A stretch of DNA of 64,000 nucleotides from Promicromonospora sp. Populi (GTDB taxonomy: Bacteria > Actinomycetota > Actinomycetes > Actinomycetales > Cellulomonadaceae): contig NZ_CP163528.1 of the NCBI RefSeq assembly GCF_041081105.1, positions 2,170,001-2,234,000 on the forward strand. The letters run 5' to 3'. The notes below the pieces were generated by a model. That model searched no databases. It had not been told where the DNA came from and saw only the letters and a list, made by a program, of their open reading frames with translations. Position 1 is the first letter of the stretch, and each line of letters starts with the position of its first letter. The translations under genes and the position numbers were made by a program. Positions 17,742 to 26,285 of the stretch are shown one piece after another.

Positions 17742-18562
17742 GGGCGCACCTCCAGGTCGAGGGCCCGGGACTCGGTGGTCTCCAGAGCGTTGTCGTCGGT
17801 GTGCGGGTGCTGATGCTGGTGACCCGCCCGGTCGTGGTCGTGCCGGGCGGGCGGCGGGGCGCCGTCGTGCACCACCTGGCCGTGCCGCAGCACCACGGCG
17901 CGCGTGACGAGCGGTGCGAGCTCACCGAGCTCGTGCAGCACGACGAGCACCGTGAGGCCGCCGTCGACCAGCCGCCGCATGGTGGCGGCGAACGCCTCCT
18001 GGCTGGCTACGTCCACGCCGGCGACGGGCTCGTCCAGGACGAGCAGGTCCGGCTCACGGACCAGAGCGCGCGCGATGAGGATGCGCTGCTGCTGCCCGCC
18101 CGAGAGCAGGTGCACCGGGTCGCGCACGCGGTCGGCGAGGCCCACCTGTTCGAGGGCCGCCGCCACCCGGTCGCGCCAGCCGCGCGGCAGCCGCAGGCGG
18201 TGGCCGTGCAGCAGGCCGGAGGCGACGACCTCCTGGACGGACGAGGGGATGCCGCCGCCCGCGCCCGCCCGCTGGGGCACGTAGCCGATCCGGCTCCAGT
18301 CGACCGCCGCGGCGCGCCGGCAGCCCCCGAGGGGCGCGCCGAGCAGGCGCACGGTGCCCTCGGACGGTGGGTTGATGCCGACCAGCGTCCGCACGAGGGT
18401 GGACTTGCCGGAGCCGTTCGCGCCGAGCAGCGCGACGACCTCGCCGGGAAGGACCGTCAGGTCGACCCCGCGCAGGATGTGGCTCGCGCCCACACGAAAG
18501 TGCAGGTCGCGGGCCTCGATGACGGGTTCGCTCGACTCGGTCACCTGCCTAGTGTCCGTCAT
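17738..18562 (-). CDS. znuC: Zinc ABC transporter, ATPase
   Basis: A 274-residue ATPase. Walker A GANGSGKST near residue 40, Q-loop in GYVPQRAG, signature LLSGGQQQR, Walker B LLVLDEPVAGVD and switch His in VVLHELGEL. The ATG at 18562 overlaps the znuA stop as ATGA; the reading frame stays open upstream through znuA but that is out-of-frame sequence. The C-terminal 40 residues are His-rich (ARHDHDRAGHQHQHPHTDD), unusual for an ATPase and perhaps a cytoplasmic zinc-sensing or zinc-buffering tail. Confidence 0.93.
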   Translation of the reverse strand: MTDTRQVTESSEPVIEARDLHFRVGASHILRGVDLTVLPGEVVALLGANGSGKSTLVRTLVGINPPSEGTVRLLGAPLGGCRRAAAVDWSRIGYVPQRAGAGGGIPSSVQEVVASGLLHGHRLRLPRGWRDRVAAALEQVGLADRVRDPVHLLSGGQQQRILIARALVREPDLLVLDEPVAGVDVASQEAFAATMRRLVDGGLTVLVVLHELGELAPLVTRAVVLRHGQVVHDGAPPPARHDHDRAGHQHQHPHTDDNALETTESRALDLEVRP

Positions 18563-19521
18563 TCGCAGACCAGTCCGTCCTCCAACGCGGCCAGGTTGGT
18601 CTGCATCACGGAGACGTAGTCCTCGCCGGCGGCGGTCGCCTCCTCGGACAGGCCCTCCAGCGGGTCGAGCACGGCGGTGCTCACACCCAGGTCGGAGGCG
18701 AGCGTCTCGGTGACCTTCGGGCTCACGAGGGTCTCCGAATAGAGGGTGGTGATGCCGCGCTCCTCGACCAGGTCGCCGATCTCGCGCAGGCGGGCCGGGG
18801 AGGGCTCGGCCTCCGGGTCGAGCGCGGAGATGCCGACCTGCTCCAGGCCGTACCGGTCGGCGAGGTAGCCGAACGCGGCGTGGCTGGTCACCAGGGTCGC
18901 GCCCTGGCAGGCGGCGAGGCCGTCGGCGAACTCCTGGTCGAGGTCGCCGAGCTGCTGGTCCAGGCGCTGGGCCCCGGCGGCGTACTCGTCGGCGTGCTCC
19001 GGGTCGGTTGCGGCCAGCTCGTCCGCCACGGCCTGGCCGACGGCGGCCAGCTTGCTCGGGTCCAGCCAGAAGTGCGGGTCGGCGGTGCCGTGCTCGTCGC
19101 CCTCCTCGGCGTGCTCCTCCTCCGTCTCTTCCGTCTCCTCCGTGTGCTCCACCAGTCCGGCGGCGTCCGCGGCGTCGACCACGTGCTCGGGGGCGCGGGA
19201 CTCGACGCCCTCGTCGACGGCGGTCTGGAAGCCCGACAGGTAGACCACCAGGTCGGCGGTGCCGATCTCGCGGACCTGCGCCGGGGAGAGCTCCAGGTCG
19301 TGCGGCTCGGCGGCCGGCGGCGTGAGGTTGTCGACCGTGACCAGGTCGCCGCCGATCTGCTGCGCCACGTACTGGAGCGGATAGAACGAGGCGAGCACGG
19401 TGACGCCGTCGTCCTGCGCCGCGGAGCCGCCTGGTCCCTGAGCCGAGCAGCCCGCGAGGGTCGCCGTGGCGGCGAGGACGAGGCTGGTCAGGGCTGCGCC
19501 GGAGACGCGAGTCGAAGTCAT
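18559..19521 (-). CDS. znuA: Zinc-binding lipoprotein
   Basis: About 320 residues of the cluster A-I metal-binding family. The lipobox ends LAGCS near residue 24. Metal ligands expected from family knowledge are seen in [10 protein letters not shown], in [15 protein letters not shown] and in the Asp/Glu region near the end (TLYSET). A charged loop ([18 protein letters not shown]) precedes DPHFWLDP, the typical His-rich zinc-collecting loop. I choose the ATG at 19521, which directly follows the Zur box; an in-frame GTG at 19536 would lie inside the box. No ribosome site is visible, so the message may be leaderless. First gene of znuA-znuC-znuB-zur. Confidence 0.93.
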   Translation of the reverse strand: MTSTRVSGAALTSLVLAATATLAGCSAQGPGGSAAQDDGVTVLASFYPLQYVAQQIGGDLVTVDNLTPPAAEPHDLELSPAQVREIGTADLVVYLSGFQTAVDEGVESRAPEHVVDAADAAGLVEHTEETEETEEEHAEEGDEHGTADPHFWLDPSKLAAVGQAVADELAATDPEHADEYAAGAQRLDQQLGDLDQEFADGLAACQGATLVTSHAAFGYLADRYGLEQVGISALDPEAEPSPARLREIGDLVEERGITTLYSETLVSPKVTETLASDLGVSTAVLDPLEGLSEEATAAGEDYVSVMQTNLAALEDGLVCE

Positions 19522-19557
19522 GAGAACGATTCTCACGCTTGTTGAGAACGATTGTCA
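19521..19557 (-). promoter_or_regulatory. Tandem Zur boxes at the znuA start
   Basis: TGAGAACGATTCTCA at 19521-19535 is a 15-base palindrome with one central unpaired base, and a second copy, TGAGAACGATTGTCA, lies at 19543-19557. Spacing of 22 bases puts both on one DNA face. They match the actinobacterial Zur operator type (TGA-A-CG-TT-TCA). The first box shares its end base with the znuA start codon, so repression would block both promoter and start. Confidence 0.88.
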
Positions 19558-19678
19558 AAGATCGGCTGCGAGAGGTGCGTCACCGGTCGGTAGGCCGCTT
19601 ATTTCGCGCGGGCTGCAACCGGCCCGGACGGTAGGCTGGGCGGACATTGTTTCCGCCTGTTCCCCTGGAGAGACCCTC

Positions 19679-21084
19679 GTGTCCGACAAGTCAGTGCGCT
19701 CTGCGCAGACCGCCAAGCTCGACGCCGTCGTCTCGCTCGCCAAGCGACGAGGTTTCGTCTTCCCGTCGGGTGAGATCTATGGCGGAACGCGTTCTGCGTG
19801 GGACTACGGCCCGCTCGGTGTGGAGCTCAAGGAGAACATCAAGCGGCAGTGGTGGCGTGCGATGGTCACGAGCCGGGACGACATCGTCGGCCTCGACTCG
19901 GCGGTCATCCTGCCCCGTCAGGTGTGGGTCGCCTCCGGCCACGTCGGCGTGTTCACCGACCCGCTGACCGAGTGCCTCTCGTGCCACAAGCGGTTCCGCG
20001 AGGACCAGATGATCGAGGAGTTCGAGGAGAAGAAGGGCCGGCCCCCGAGGGCGGCCTCGCCGAGATCGCTTGCGCCAACTGCGGCACCCGCGGCCAGTGG
20101 ACCGAGCCCCGCGACTTCAACATGATGCTGAAGACGTACCTCGGCCCGGTCGAGGACGAGTCCGGCCTGCACTACCTGCGCCCCGAGACCGCGCAGGGCA
20201 TCTTCGTGAACTTCGCCAATGTCGCCGGTGCGGCGCGCAAGAAGCCGCCGTTCGGCATCGGCCAGATCGGCAAGTCGTTCCGCAACGAGATCACGCCGGG
20301 CAACTTCATCTTCCGCACGCGCGAGTTCGAGCAGATGGAGATGGAGTTCTTCGTCAAGCCGGGCGAGGACGAGGAGTGGCACCAGTACTGGATCGACTAC
20401 CGCACCAACTGGTACACGGACCTCGGCATCTCGGCCGACAACCTGCGCCACTTCGAGCACCCGAAGGACAAGCTGTCGCACTACTCGACCCGCACCGTGG
20501 ACATCGAGTACCGCTTCGGCTTCCAGGGCAGCGAGTGGGGCGAGCTCGAGGGCATCGCGAACCGTACGGACTTCGACCTGAAGACCCACACGGAGAGCTC
20601 GGGCAAGGACCTGGAGTACCGCGACCCGGTGACGAACGAGAAGTACTTCCCGTACGTCATCGAGCCGGCCGCGGGCCTGACCCGGTCCCTCATGGCCTTC
20701 CTCGTCGAGGCGTACGGCGAGGACGAGGCGCCGAACACCAAGGGCGGCGTCGACAAGCGCACGGTCCTGCGCCTCGACCCCCGGCTGGCCCCTGTGAAGG
20801 CGGCGGTGCTGCCGCTGTCCAAGACGGCGGACCTGCTCCCGGCGTCGGAGGCCCTGGCCGCCGAGCTGCGCAAGTACTGGAACGTCGACTACGACGTGAC
20901 GCAGGCCATCGGCAAGCGGTACCGCCGGCAGGACGAGATCGGCACGCCGTTCTGCATCACCGTCGACTTCGACACCCTCGACGACCAGGCGGTGACGATC
21001 CGGCACCGCGACAGCATGGAGCAGGAGCGTGTGTCGCTGGACAAGGTGGTCGGCTACCTCGCCGGTCACCTCGTCGGGGCCTGA
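19679..21084 (+). CDS. glyS: Glycyl-tRNA synthetase (apparent frameshift near 20040)
   Basis: Class II synthetase of the single-chain dimeric type, charging tRNA-Gly. GTG start at 19679 after GGAGAG. Seen: [18 protein letters not shown] and the zinc-type motif CLSCHKRF in the first frame (to about 20040); then [38 protein letters not shown] and a C-terminal anticodon-binding domain in another frame. One extra base in GGCCGGCCCCCGAGG (20036-20050) joins them as [11 protein letters not shown], and the total length is one short of a multiple of three. The enzyme is essential and no second copy is seen, so a consensus error is likeliest. It is monocistronic. Confidence 0.92.
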
Positions 21085-21105
21085 CGCTCAGGCTCGATCA
21101 CCGCA

Positions 21106-21858
21106 TCATTCGCGCGCGTCCTGCGCCTGCTCCCGCAGCAGCCGCAGGACGCGCGCGGCATGCCGGTCCGTCGTGTCGATCTCGTGGAGCGGCTGGACCC
21201 GCAGCGGCGCATGCTCGCCGACGACGAGGACCGCGCGCCTGCTGCCCTCTGCAGGCACGAACTGCACGGTGAAGGTACGCAACCAGATCTCGAGCAAGAA
21301 CCGCCCGCCCTCGCCGAGCTCGACGAGCCGAGCAACCCCTTCGGGCGAGGTGACGCCGCCCAACGGGTAGGACCGCCCCACCGGCGTAACTGCGGCGGCG
21401 CCAGTGCGGACAAGGTCCGCGAGCCACGACACCGCCTCGGGACCGTCGGGCAACGCGAGCTCGACAGGCTCGGCCAAGGAGATGGGCGCTCCGAGCACCG
21501 CCGCAGCCGCGAGACCCTCGAACCGGTACTCAAGGTCCACCAGCCCTTCCATGAGCGAAACGGTCATGCTCAGGCTGTCGGCGGCGCTCGTGTCGTCGGC
21601 ACGAGTCGCGACGGCGCGGCGAATATCGTCGTCGAGCGGCTCGAGCTCGATCTTCATCTGTTTGCCCGTAGCGGCCAGGAGAACCGTCAGCATCTCCCAT
21701 GACGGGGAGCGCGCCCCCGTCTCGATCGCCGCCACAGTGCCCCGCGAGACGCCAGCGCGTTCGGCCAGGCTCGCCTGCGTCTGCTGAGCGGCAAACCGAG
21801 CGTCTTTCACGAGCTGAGCTACGTTCACCTGCGCGCCTTCGAGTTCCACAAGACCCAT
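21106..21858 (-). CDS. XRE-type regulator with an unknown C-terminal domain
   Basis: About 250 residues. Residues 8-66 are a Cro/CI-type helix-turn-helix (QTQASLAERAGVSRGTVAAIE followed by SWEMLTVLLAATG). The remaining 180 residues form an alpha/beta domain (YRFEGLAAAAVLGAPISLAE, then GRFLLEIWLRTFTVQFVP) that resembles antitoxin-type nucleotidyltransferase-like domains, but I cannot place it firmly. I choose the ATG at 21858; the frame is open further upstream but lacks coding character there. It faces glyS tail to tail with only 21 bases between. No toxin-like partner gene is adjacent. Confidence 0.7.
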   Translation of the reverse strand: MGLVELEGAQVNVAQLVKDARFAAQQTQASLAERAGVSRGTVAAIETGARSPSWEMLTVLLAATGKQMKIELEPLDDDIRRAVATRADDTSAADSLSMTVSLMEGLVDLEYRFEGLAAAAVLGAPISLAEPVELALPDGPEAVSWLADLVRTGAAAVTPVGRSYPLGGVTSPEGVARLVELGEGGRFLLEIWLRTFTVQFVPAEGSRRAVLVVGEHAPLRVQPLHEIDTTDRHAARVLRLLREQAQDARE

Positions 21859-21973
21859 CGTGCCCGGTGCGGTGCACCGATGCGGAGCACCCGGGTCCAG
21901 CCTGTGGAAAACCGCTGCCGACGCATTGGGGTCGGGGTCACCGGTCGGGGCAACAGTAAGAATCCGAAGTGCG

Positions 21974-22008
21974 CTGCGCTGAGTAGACGATGTCAACGCA
22001 GAGCAACG
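21974..22008. repeat. Palindromic repeat family, copy C
   Basis: The core GCGCTGAGTAGACGATGTC followed by AACGCAGAGCAAC matches the core at 26221-26255 at most positions. The outer arms pair poorly here, so the copy looks decayed. It lies between the divergent XRE gene and the siderophore permease gene, where a terminator would not be expected. Confidence 0.65.
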
Positions 22009-22119
22009 GACCTGGCAGATGTAGGCACTCTCCCAGCCCGCCGCGATCCGCGACGGCCAGATCATCACCCGGGCGAGGTCGAGCCGGGCGTACCGACCAT
22101 CTCGCGCATTGTGGAATGC

Positions 22120-22138
22120 TTAGGCAATGCTTACCTCA
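22120..22138 (+). promoter_or_regulatory. IdeR/DtxR-like iron box over the first permease start
   Basis: TTAGGCAATGCTTACCTCA matches the DtxR/IdeR consensus (TTAGGTTAGGCTAACCTAA) in both outer half-sites. The ATG at 22127 is inside the box, so bound repressor would cover the start codon. It fits iron-repressed siderophore uptake. Confidence 0.7.
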
Positions 22139-23173
22139 CCTGCGGCTGCGCCTGCGGGGCGCCGTGAAGGTGCGGAAGCCGTAGCTCACCGTGCCCGACG
22201 TCGGACGCTCGCGTCGCTCACTGCAGTCGCCGCCCTGCTGCTCGTCGTCCTGGCGAGTCTTGCGCTCGGCGTCCGCGACATCAACCCGGCCGAGGTGTGG
22301 CGAGCCCTGACGGCGCCGGTCGCCGGGTTCATGGACCACGACGTGGTTCTGGAGCAGCGTCTGCCGCGCACCATCGTGGGGCTCGCGGCCGGGGTCGCGC
22401 TCGGTTTGTCGGGCACCCTGATCCAGGGGGTCACCCGCAACCCGATCGCCGACCCGGGCCTGCTGGGCCTGAACTCCGGCGCGTCGCTCGCGGTGGTCTG
22501 CGCGGTCTGGCTGCTCGGCATCACGTCGCCCATCGGCTACGTGTGGTTCGCGTTCTTCGGCGCCGCCGTCGCCGCCGCGATCGTGTTCTCGGTGGGCCGT
22601 GGCCAGCCGGTGCGCCTCGCGCTCGTCGGCGCAGCCGTGACCGGGCTCATCACGCCGCTCATCACCCTGGTCCTGCTTCGCGACCAGGGAGCCTTCAACA
22701 TGTTCCGGTTCTGGTCGGTCGGCTCCCTGACCGGCCGCGGCCTGGACACGGTGCTCTGGCTGTGGCCGTTCATCGTGGTCGGTCTGGTCCTCGCCGCCGT
22801 GCTCGCGCACCGGCTCAACATGCTGGCCCTCGGCGACGACGTCGCGGCCTCGCTGGGGCAGCGGGTCGGCACTACGCGGACCTTCGCAGCGATCGCCATC
22901 GTGCTGCTCGCCGGCACGGCGACCTCGCTCGCCGGGCCGATCGCGCTGGTCGGGCTCGTGGTGCCGCACGCGGCCCGCAGGCTCGTCGGCACGGACTACC
23001 GCTGGATCATGGCGATCAGCGCGTTCCTGGGCCCGGTGATGCTGCTGGCGGCCGACGTGCTCGGGCGGCTTGTCCTGCCCCGGTCGGAGCTCCCCGCCGG
23101 TGTGGTCGCGGCGCTGATCGGCGCGCCGGTGCTGATCGCCGTGGCCCGCGGCCGCAACGTGGTGGGGGCCTGA
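22127..23173 (+). CDS. Iron-siderophore ABC transporter, permease 1
   Basis: A 348-residue FecCD/BtuC-family permease with about ten hydrophobic helices. Family segments: RLPRTIVGLAAGVALGLSG, TRNPIADPGLLGLNSGASLA and LAGPIALVGLVVPHAAR, the last being the ATPase-contact loop. It works with the permease and ATPase encoded next (stop and start share TGATG) to import ferric siderophore across the membrane. The ATG at 22127 lies inside an iron-box-like sequence with no ribosome site, suggesting a leaderless message. The siderophore type cannot be told. Confidence 0.92.
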   Translation: MLTSPAAAPAGRREGAEAVAHRARRRTLASLTAVAALLLVVLASLALGVRDINPAEVWRALTAPVAGFMDHDVVLEQRLPRTIVGLAAGVALGLSGTLIQGVTRNPIADPGLLGLNSGASLAVVCAVWLLGITSPIGYVWFAFFGAAVAAAIVFSVGRGQPVRLALVGAAVTGLITPLITLVLLRDQGAFNMFRFWSVGSLTGRGLDTVLWLWPFIVVGLVLAAVLAHRLNMLALGDDVAASLGQRVGTTRTFAAIAIVLLAGTATSLAGPIALVGLVVPHAARRLVGTDYRWIMAISAFLGPVMLLAADVLGRLVLPRSELPAGVVAALIGAPVLIAVARGRNVVGA

Positions 23174-24219
23174 TGAGCACCGTCACCACCGCGGCCACCA
23201 CCGCGTCAGTCGTCGCGGGCCTGCGTACCGCCCGGCGGCGCCGGCAGATCGTCGTCGTGGCCGGGATGGTCCTCCTGGTGCTGGCCGCCGGGACCGGTGC
23301 CCTGCTGGTCGGGGCCGCCGGGCTGACCCCCGGGCAGGCGATCGCGGGCGCCCTGGGCCTCGGCGACCCGGGCGACGTCTTCATCATCCAGATGCTGCGC
23401 CTGCCCCGCATCGAGGCGGCCGTCGTGATCGGCGCCGCGTTCGGCCTGGCGGGCGCCCTGTCCCAGTCGACCCTGCGCAACCCGCTCGCCTCCCCCGACA
23501 TCCTCGGCATCTCCAGCGGCGCGAGCCTCGGGGCCGTGGTCGGCCTGCTCGTCCTGGGGCTGAGCGGGGTTGCGCTGTCTGGCCTGGCGTTCACGGGCGC
23601 AGTCGCCGTCGCGATTGCGATCTGGCTGCTGGCCTGGCGCAAGGGACTGCACTCGATCCGGTTCGTGCTGGTCGGCGTCGGTTTCGCCTACCTGTGCTCA
23701 TCCCTGCTGGCCTGGGCCATGGCCCGGTCGCAGGAGCACGAGGCGGCGGCCGTGCTGCTCTGGGTCGTCGGCTCCGTCTCCGACATCCGCGGCGAACAGC
23801 TCGCGCTTGTCGCCGCCGGGACGCTCGTGCTGGGCGTGGCGGTCACGATCGTCGCGCGGACGCAGGGGCCGCTCTCGCTCGGGGACGACAATGCGCGCGC
23901 CCTCGGTGTGCGCGTGGACGCTGCACGGGTCGGCTCCCTGCTGCTCGCCGTAGCCCTCGTCGCACTCGCCACGAGCGCCGCGGGCCCGCTGGCGTTCGTC
24001 TCCCTGGTAGCCCCCGCCATCGCCCGCCGCCTGGTGAACGACGGCGGCGCGGCGCTGGCCGCATCCGCCGCGACCGGCGCCGCCCTGACCCTGGTGGCGG
24101 ACGTCATCGGGCAGCACGGGCTGCTCGGGGTCGCCGCACCCGTGGGCGTCGTCACCGGGCTCGTGGGCGCCCCCTACCTGCTGTGGCTGCTCGCCACCAA
24201 CGAGAAGAGGAGCCGATGA
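23173..24219 (+). CDS. Iron-siderophore ABC transporter, permease 2
   Basis: A 348-residue FecCD-family permease that pairs with the preceding one. Family segments are RLPRIEAAVVIGAAFGLAG, STLRNPLASPDILGISSGAS and SAAGPLAFVSLVAPAIAR. Start at the ATG overlapping the upstream stop; the frame is open further upstream but only as a shadow of the first permease. Its own stop overlaps the ATPase start (ATGA). About ten membrane helices. Two different permeases plus one ATPase is the usual arrangement for FepD/FepG/FepC-type systems. Confidence 0.92.
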   Translation: MSTVTTAATTASVVAGLRTARRRRQIVVVAGMVLLVLAAGTGALLVGAAGLTPGQAIAGALGLGDPGDVFIIQMLRLPRIEAAVVIGAAFGLAGALSQSTLRNPLASPDILGISSGASLGAVVGLLVLGLSGVALSGLAFTGAVAVAIAIWLLAWRKGLHSIRFVLVGVGFAYLCSSLLAWAMARSQEHEAAAVLLWVVGSVSDIRGEQLALVAAGTLVLGVAVTIVARTQGPLSLGDDNARALGVRVDAARVGSLLLAVALVALATSAAGPLAFVSLVAPAIARRLVNDGGAALAASAATGAALTLVADVIGQHGLLGVAAPVGVVTGLVGAPYLLWLLATNEKRSR

Positions 24220-25007
24220 CCACCCTGCGCGCCGAGAGCGTCAGCCTGGGCTACGACGGCCTGCGGGTCATCGAGGATCTCGACCTGACGCTCCCCGACG
24301 GCAAGATCACCGCCGTCGTCGGGCCGAATGCCTGCGGCAAGTCCACGCTCCTGCGCGGGCTGGCCCGCCTGCACCCGCTGGAGAGCGGCCGCGTCACGCT
24401 CGACGGCGCCGACGTCACGGCCATGCCCCGCAAGGAGCTGGCCCGCAGGGTCGGCATGCTGCCGCAGTCGTCGATCGCGCCCGACGGCGTCCGCGTCGCC
24501 GAGCTCGTCGCCCGCGGCCGGTACCCGCACCAGGGCTGGTTCGGCAGGCACTCGTCAGACGACGACGCCGTGGTCACCACCGCGCTGGAGTCCACCGGGG
24601 TCGCGGACCTCGCGGACCGGCCGGTCGCCGAGCTGTCGGGCGGGCAGCGCCAGCGCGTGTGGATCGCGATGGTCCTGGCGCAGCAGACGGACATCGTGCT
24701 GCTCGACGAGCCGACGACGTTCCTCGACGTGCGCCACCAGCTCGACCTGCTGGACCTGCTCACGGAGCTGAACCGGGAGGGCGGCACCACGGTCGCGATG
24801 GTGCTGCACGATCTCAACCTCGCCGCCCGGTACGCCGACCACCTGGTCGTGATGTCGGCGGGACGGATCGTCGCAGAGGGCGCACCGTCGGACGTGCTCA
24901 CCCGCGAGGTGGTCAGCGAAGCGTTCAGCCTGCAGTCCCAGGTGGTGCCCGACCCGGTCTCCGGATCGCCGCTCGTGGTACCCGTGGGCCGCTACCACTC
25001 GAGCTAG
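24216..25007 (+). CDS. Iron-siderophore ABC transporter, ATPase
   Basis: A 263-residue FepC/FhuC-type ATPase. Walker A GPNACGKST near residue 36, the Q-loop in GMLPQSSIAPDGV, signature ELSGGQRQR, Walker B IVLLDEPTTFLDVRHQ and switch His in VLHDLNLAARYADH. The DEPTTFLDVRHQ wording is typical of siderophore ATPases. Third gene of a translationally coupled set; the binding-protein gene follows after 132 bases under its own iron-box-like site. Confidence 0.93.
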   Translation: MTTLRAESVSLGYDGLRVIEDLDLTLPDGKITAVVGPNACGKSTLLRGLARLHPLESGRVTLDGADVTAMPRKELARRVGMLPQSSIAPDGVRVAELVARGRYPHQGWFGRHSSDDDAVVTTALESTGVADLADRPVAELSGGQRQRVWIAMVLAQQTDIVLLDEPTTFLDVRHQLDLLDLLTELNREGGTTVAMVLHDLNLAARYADHLVVMSAGRIVAEGAPSDVLTREVVSEAFSLQSQVVPDPVSGSPLVVPVGRYHSS

Positions 25008-25071
25008 CTGCCACCCGAAGTAACCCACGTCACCAAGACCACCCCAATTCCGCAACATCGCCGTGACCTAA

Positions 25072-25090
25072 TCTGGTTAGGGTTACCTCA
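25072..25090 (+). promoter_or_regulatory. IdeR/DtxR-like iron box before the binding-protein gene
   Basis: The sequence TCTGGTTAGGGTTACCTCA at 25072-25090 agrees with the DtxR/IdeR consensus at about 14 of 19 positions, best in the right-hand part. It lies 50-68 bases before the GTG at 25140, in the expected promoter position. Confidence 0.6.
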
Positions 25091-25139
25091 TCTCGACCGG
25101 CACTCGCCGGTCGTTCGTCTGACCACCCCAGGAGAAACC

Positions 25140-26186
25140 GTGCGCCCTCGCCGTTCCCTCACGGCGGCCGTCGGCCTTGTCGCCGCGTCCGCCCTCGCCC
25201 TCGCGGGCTGCGCGTCCGAAGCCCCGGCAGGGGGCGACACGACGCCGTCGGCCGAAGCCTCCGGTGCGACCGACGAGTTCCCCCTGACCATCGAGCACGC
25301 CCTGGGCGAGACCACCATCGAGGAGGCGCCCGTGCGCGTCGCCACGTGGGGCTGGGGTTCGACCGAGGCCGCGATCGCGGCTGGCGTCTACCCCGTGGCC
25401 GTCGCCGAGCAGACCTGGACGGTAGGCGAGGGCAACCTCCTGCCGTGGGTCGAGGAGGCCTACGACGAGGCAGGCGTGGAGCATCCCACCGTGCTGACGG
25501 ACGCCGAGTCCGGCGCGAGCGTGCCCTACGAGGAGTTCGCGGCCGCCGAGCCCGACGTCATCATCGCCACCTACTCGGGGCTCACGCAGGAGCAGTACGA
25601 CCTGCTCAGCGAGATCGCCCCGACCGTCGCCTACCCGGAGACGCCGTGGCAGACGCCGTGGGACGAGATCATCACCGCCACGGACGACGCCCTGGGCCGC
25701 AGCGCCGCGGGCGACGCCAAGGTCGAGGAGATCAACCAGTACCTGGCCGACCAGGCCGCCGCGCACCCCGAGTTCGAGGGCCAGACGTTCGCCGCGATCG
25801 TCGACTCGCCCAGCGAGGGCCTCGTGTACGTCTACCGAGCGGGTGACCCGCGCGCCGGGTTCCTCGAGGAGCTGGGCCTGGAGACCGCACCGGCCGTGGA
25901 AGAGCTCGCGCCGGACGACGAGTTCTACTACTCGCTCTCCTACGAGGAGCTCGACCAGCTCGACTCGGACATCGTCGTCGCCTACACCTACACCGAGGAG
26001 GAGGCGGCAGCACTGCCGGACAAGGAGGAGCTGCAGGCCCTGCCCGCCGTCGCGGACGGCATGGTTGTGCAGCAGGTCGGCACCATCGCCGTCTCCGCGG
26101 TCTCGCCCCCGACGGCGCTCTCGGTGGAGTACCCCGAGGGCATGCCGAAGCTGATCGAGTCCCTGACGGCGACGCTCGCCGAGTAG
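25140..26186 (+). CDS. Iron-siderophore ABC transporter, binding lipoprotein
   Basis: A 348-residue binding protein of the FepB/FhuD-type fold. GTG start preceded by AGGAG. Signal with lipobox LAGC near residue 24. The mature part begins with a typical family strand pair (FPLTIEHALGETTIEEAPVR) and RVATWGWGSTEAAIAAG; later it has AAAEPDVIIATYSGLTQEQ and PTVAYPETPWQTPWDE. It captures the ferric siderophore outside the membrane and hands it to the permeases. It is placed last and has its own likely promoter, allowing higher expression than the membrane parts. It ends before the palindromic terminator at 26211. Confidence 0.92.
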   Translation: MRPRRSLTAAVGLVAASALALAGCASEAPAGGDTTPSAEASGATDEFPLTIEHALGETTIEEAPVRVATWGWGSTEAAIAAGVYPVAVAEQTWTVGEGNLLPWVEEAYDEAGVEHPTVLTDAESGASVPYEEFAAAEPDVIIATYSGLTQEQYDLLSEIAPTVAYPETPWQTPWDEIITATDDALGRSAAGDAKVEEINQYLADQAAAHPEFEGQTFAAIVDSPSEGLVYVYRAGDPRAGFLEELGLETAPAVEELAPDDEFYYSLSYEELDQLDSDIVVAYTYTEEEAAALPDKEELQALPAVADGMVVQQVGTIAVSAVSPPTALSVEYPEGMPKLIESLTATLAE

Positions 26187-26210
26187 GGTCCGTCGGTAAG
26201 ACTCCATTAG

Positions 26211-26265
26211 TTCGGGGTCGGTTGCGCTGAGTAGACATCTTCTACGCAGAGCAACCGACCCCGAA
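26211..26265. repeat. Palindromic repeat family, copy B; probable bidirectional terminator
   Basis: Bases 26211-26225 and 26251-26265 are perfect 15-base inverted arms. Between them GTAGA (26231-26235) pairs with TCTAC (26241-26245). It lies between the convergent siderophore-binding protein gene (ends 26186) and uppS (ends 26286). The outer arms resemble those of the copy at 52939 but differ by changes made on both sides. Confidence 0.88.
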
Positions 26266-26285
26266 TTCGTACTGTCTCCCCCGGA

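Noticed and set aside
18563..19558. Upstream extension of the znuC frame giving a 606-residue protein
   Set aside because: This part is an out-of-frame reading of znuA; the ATPase family begins at the ATG at 18562.
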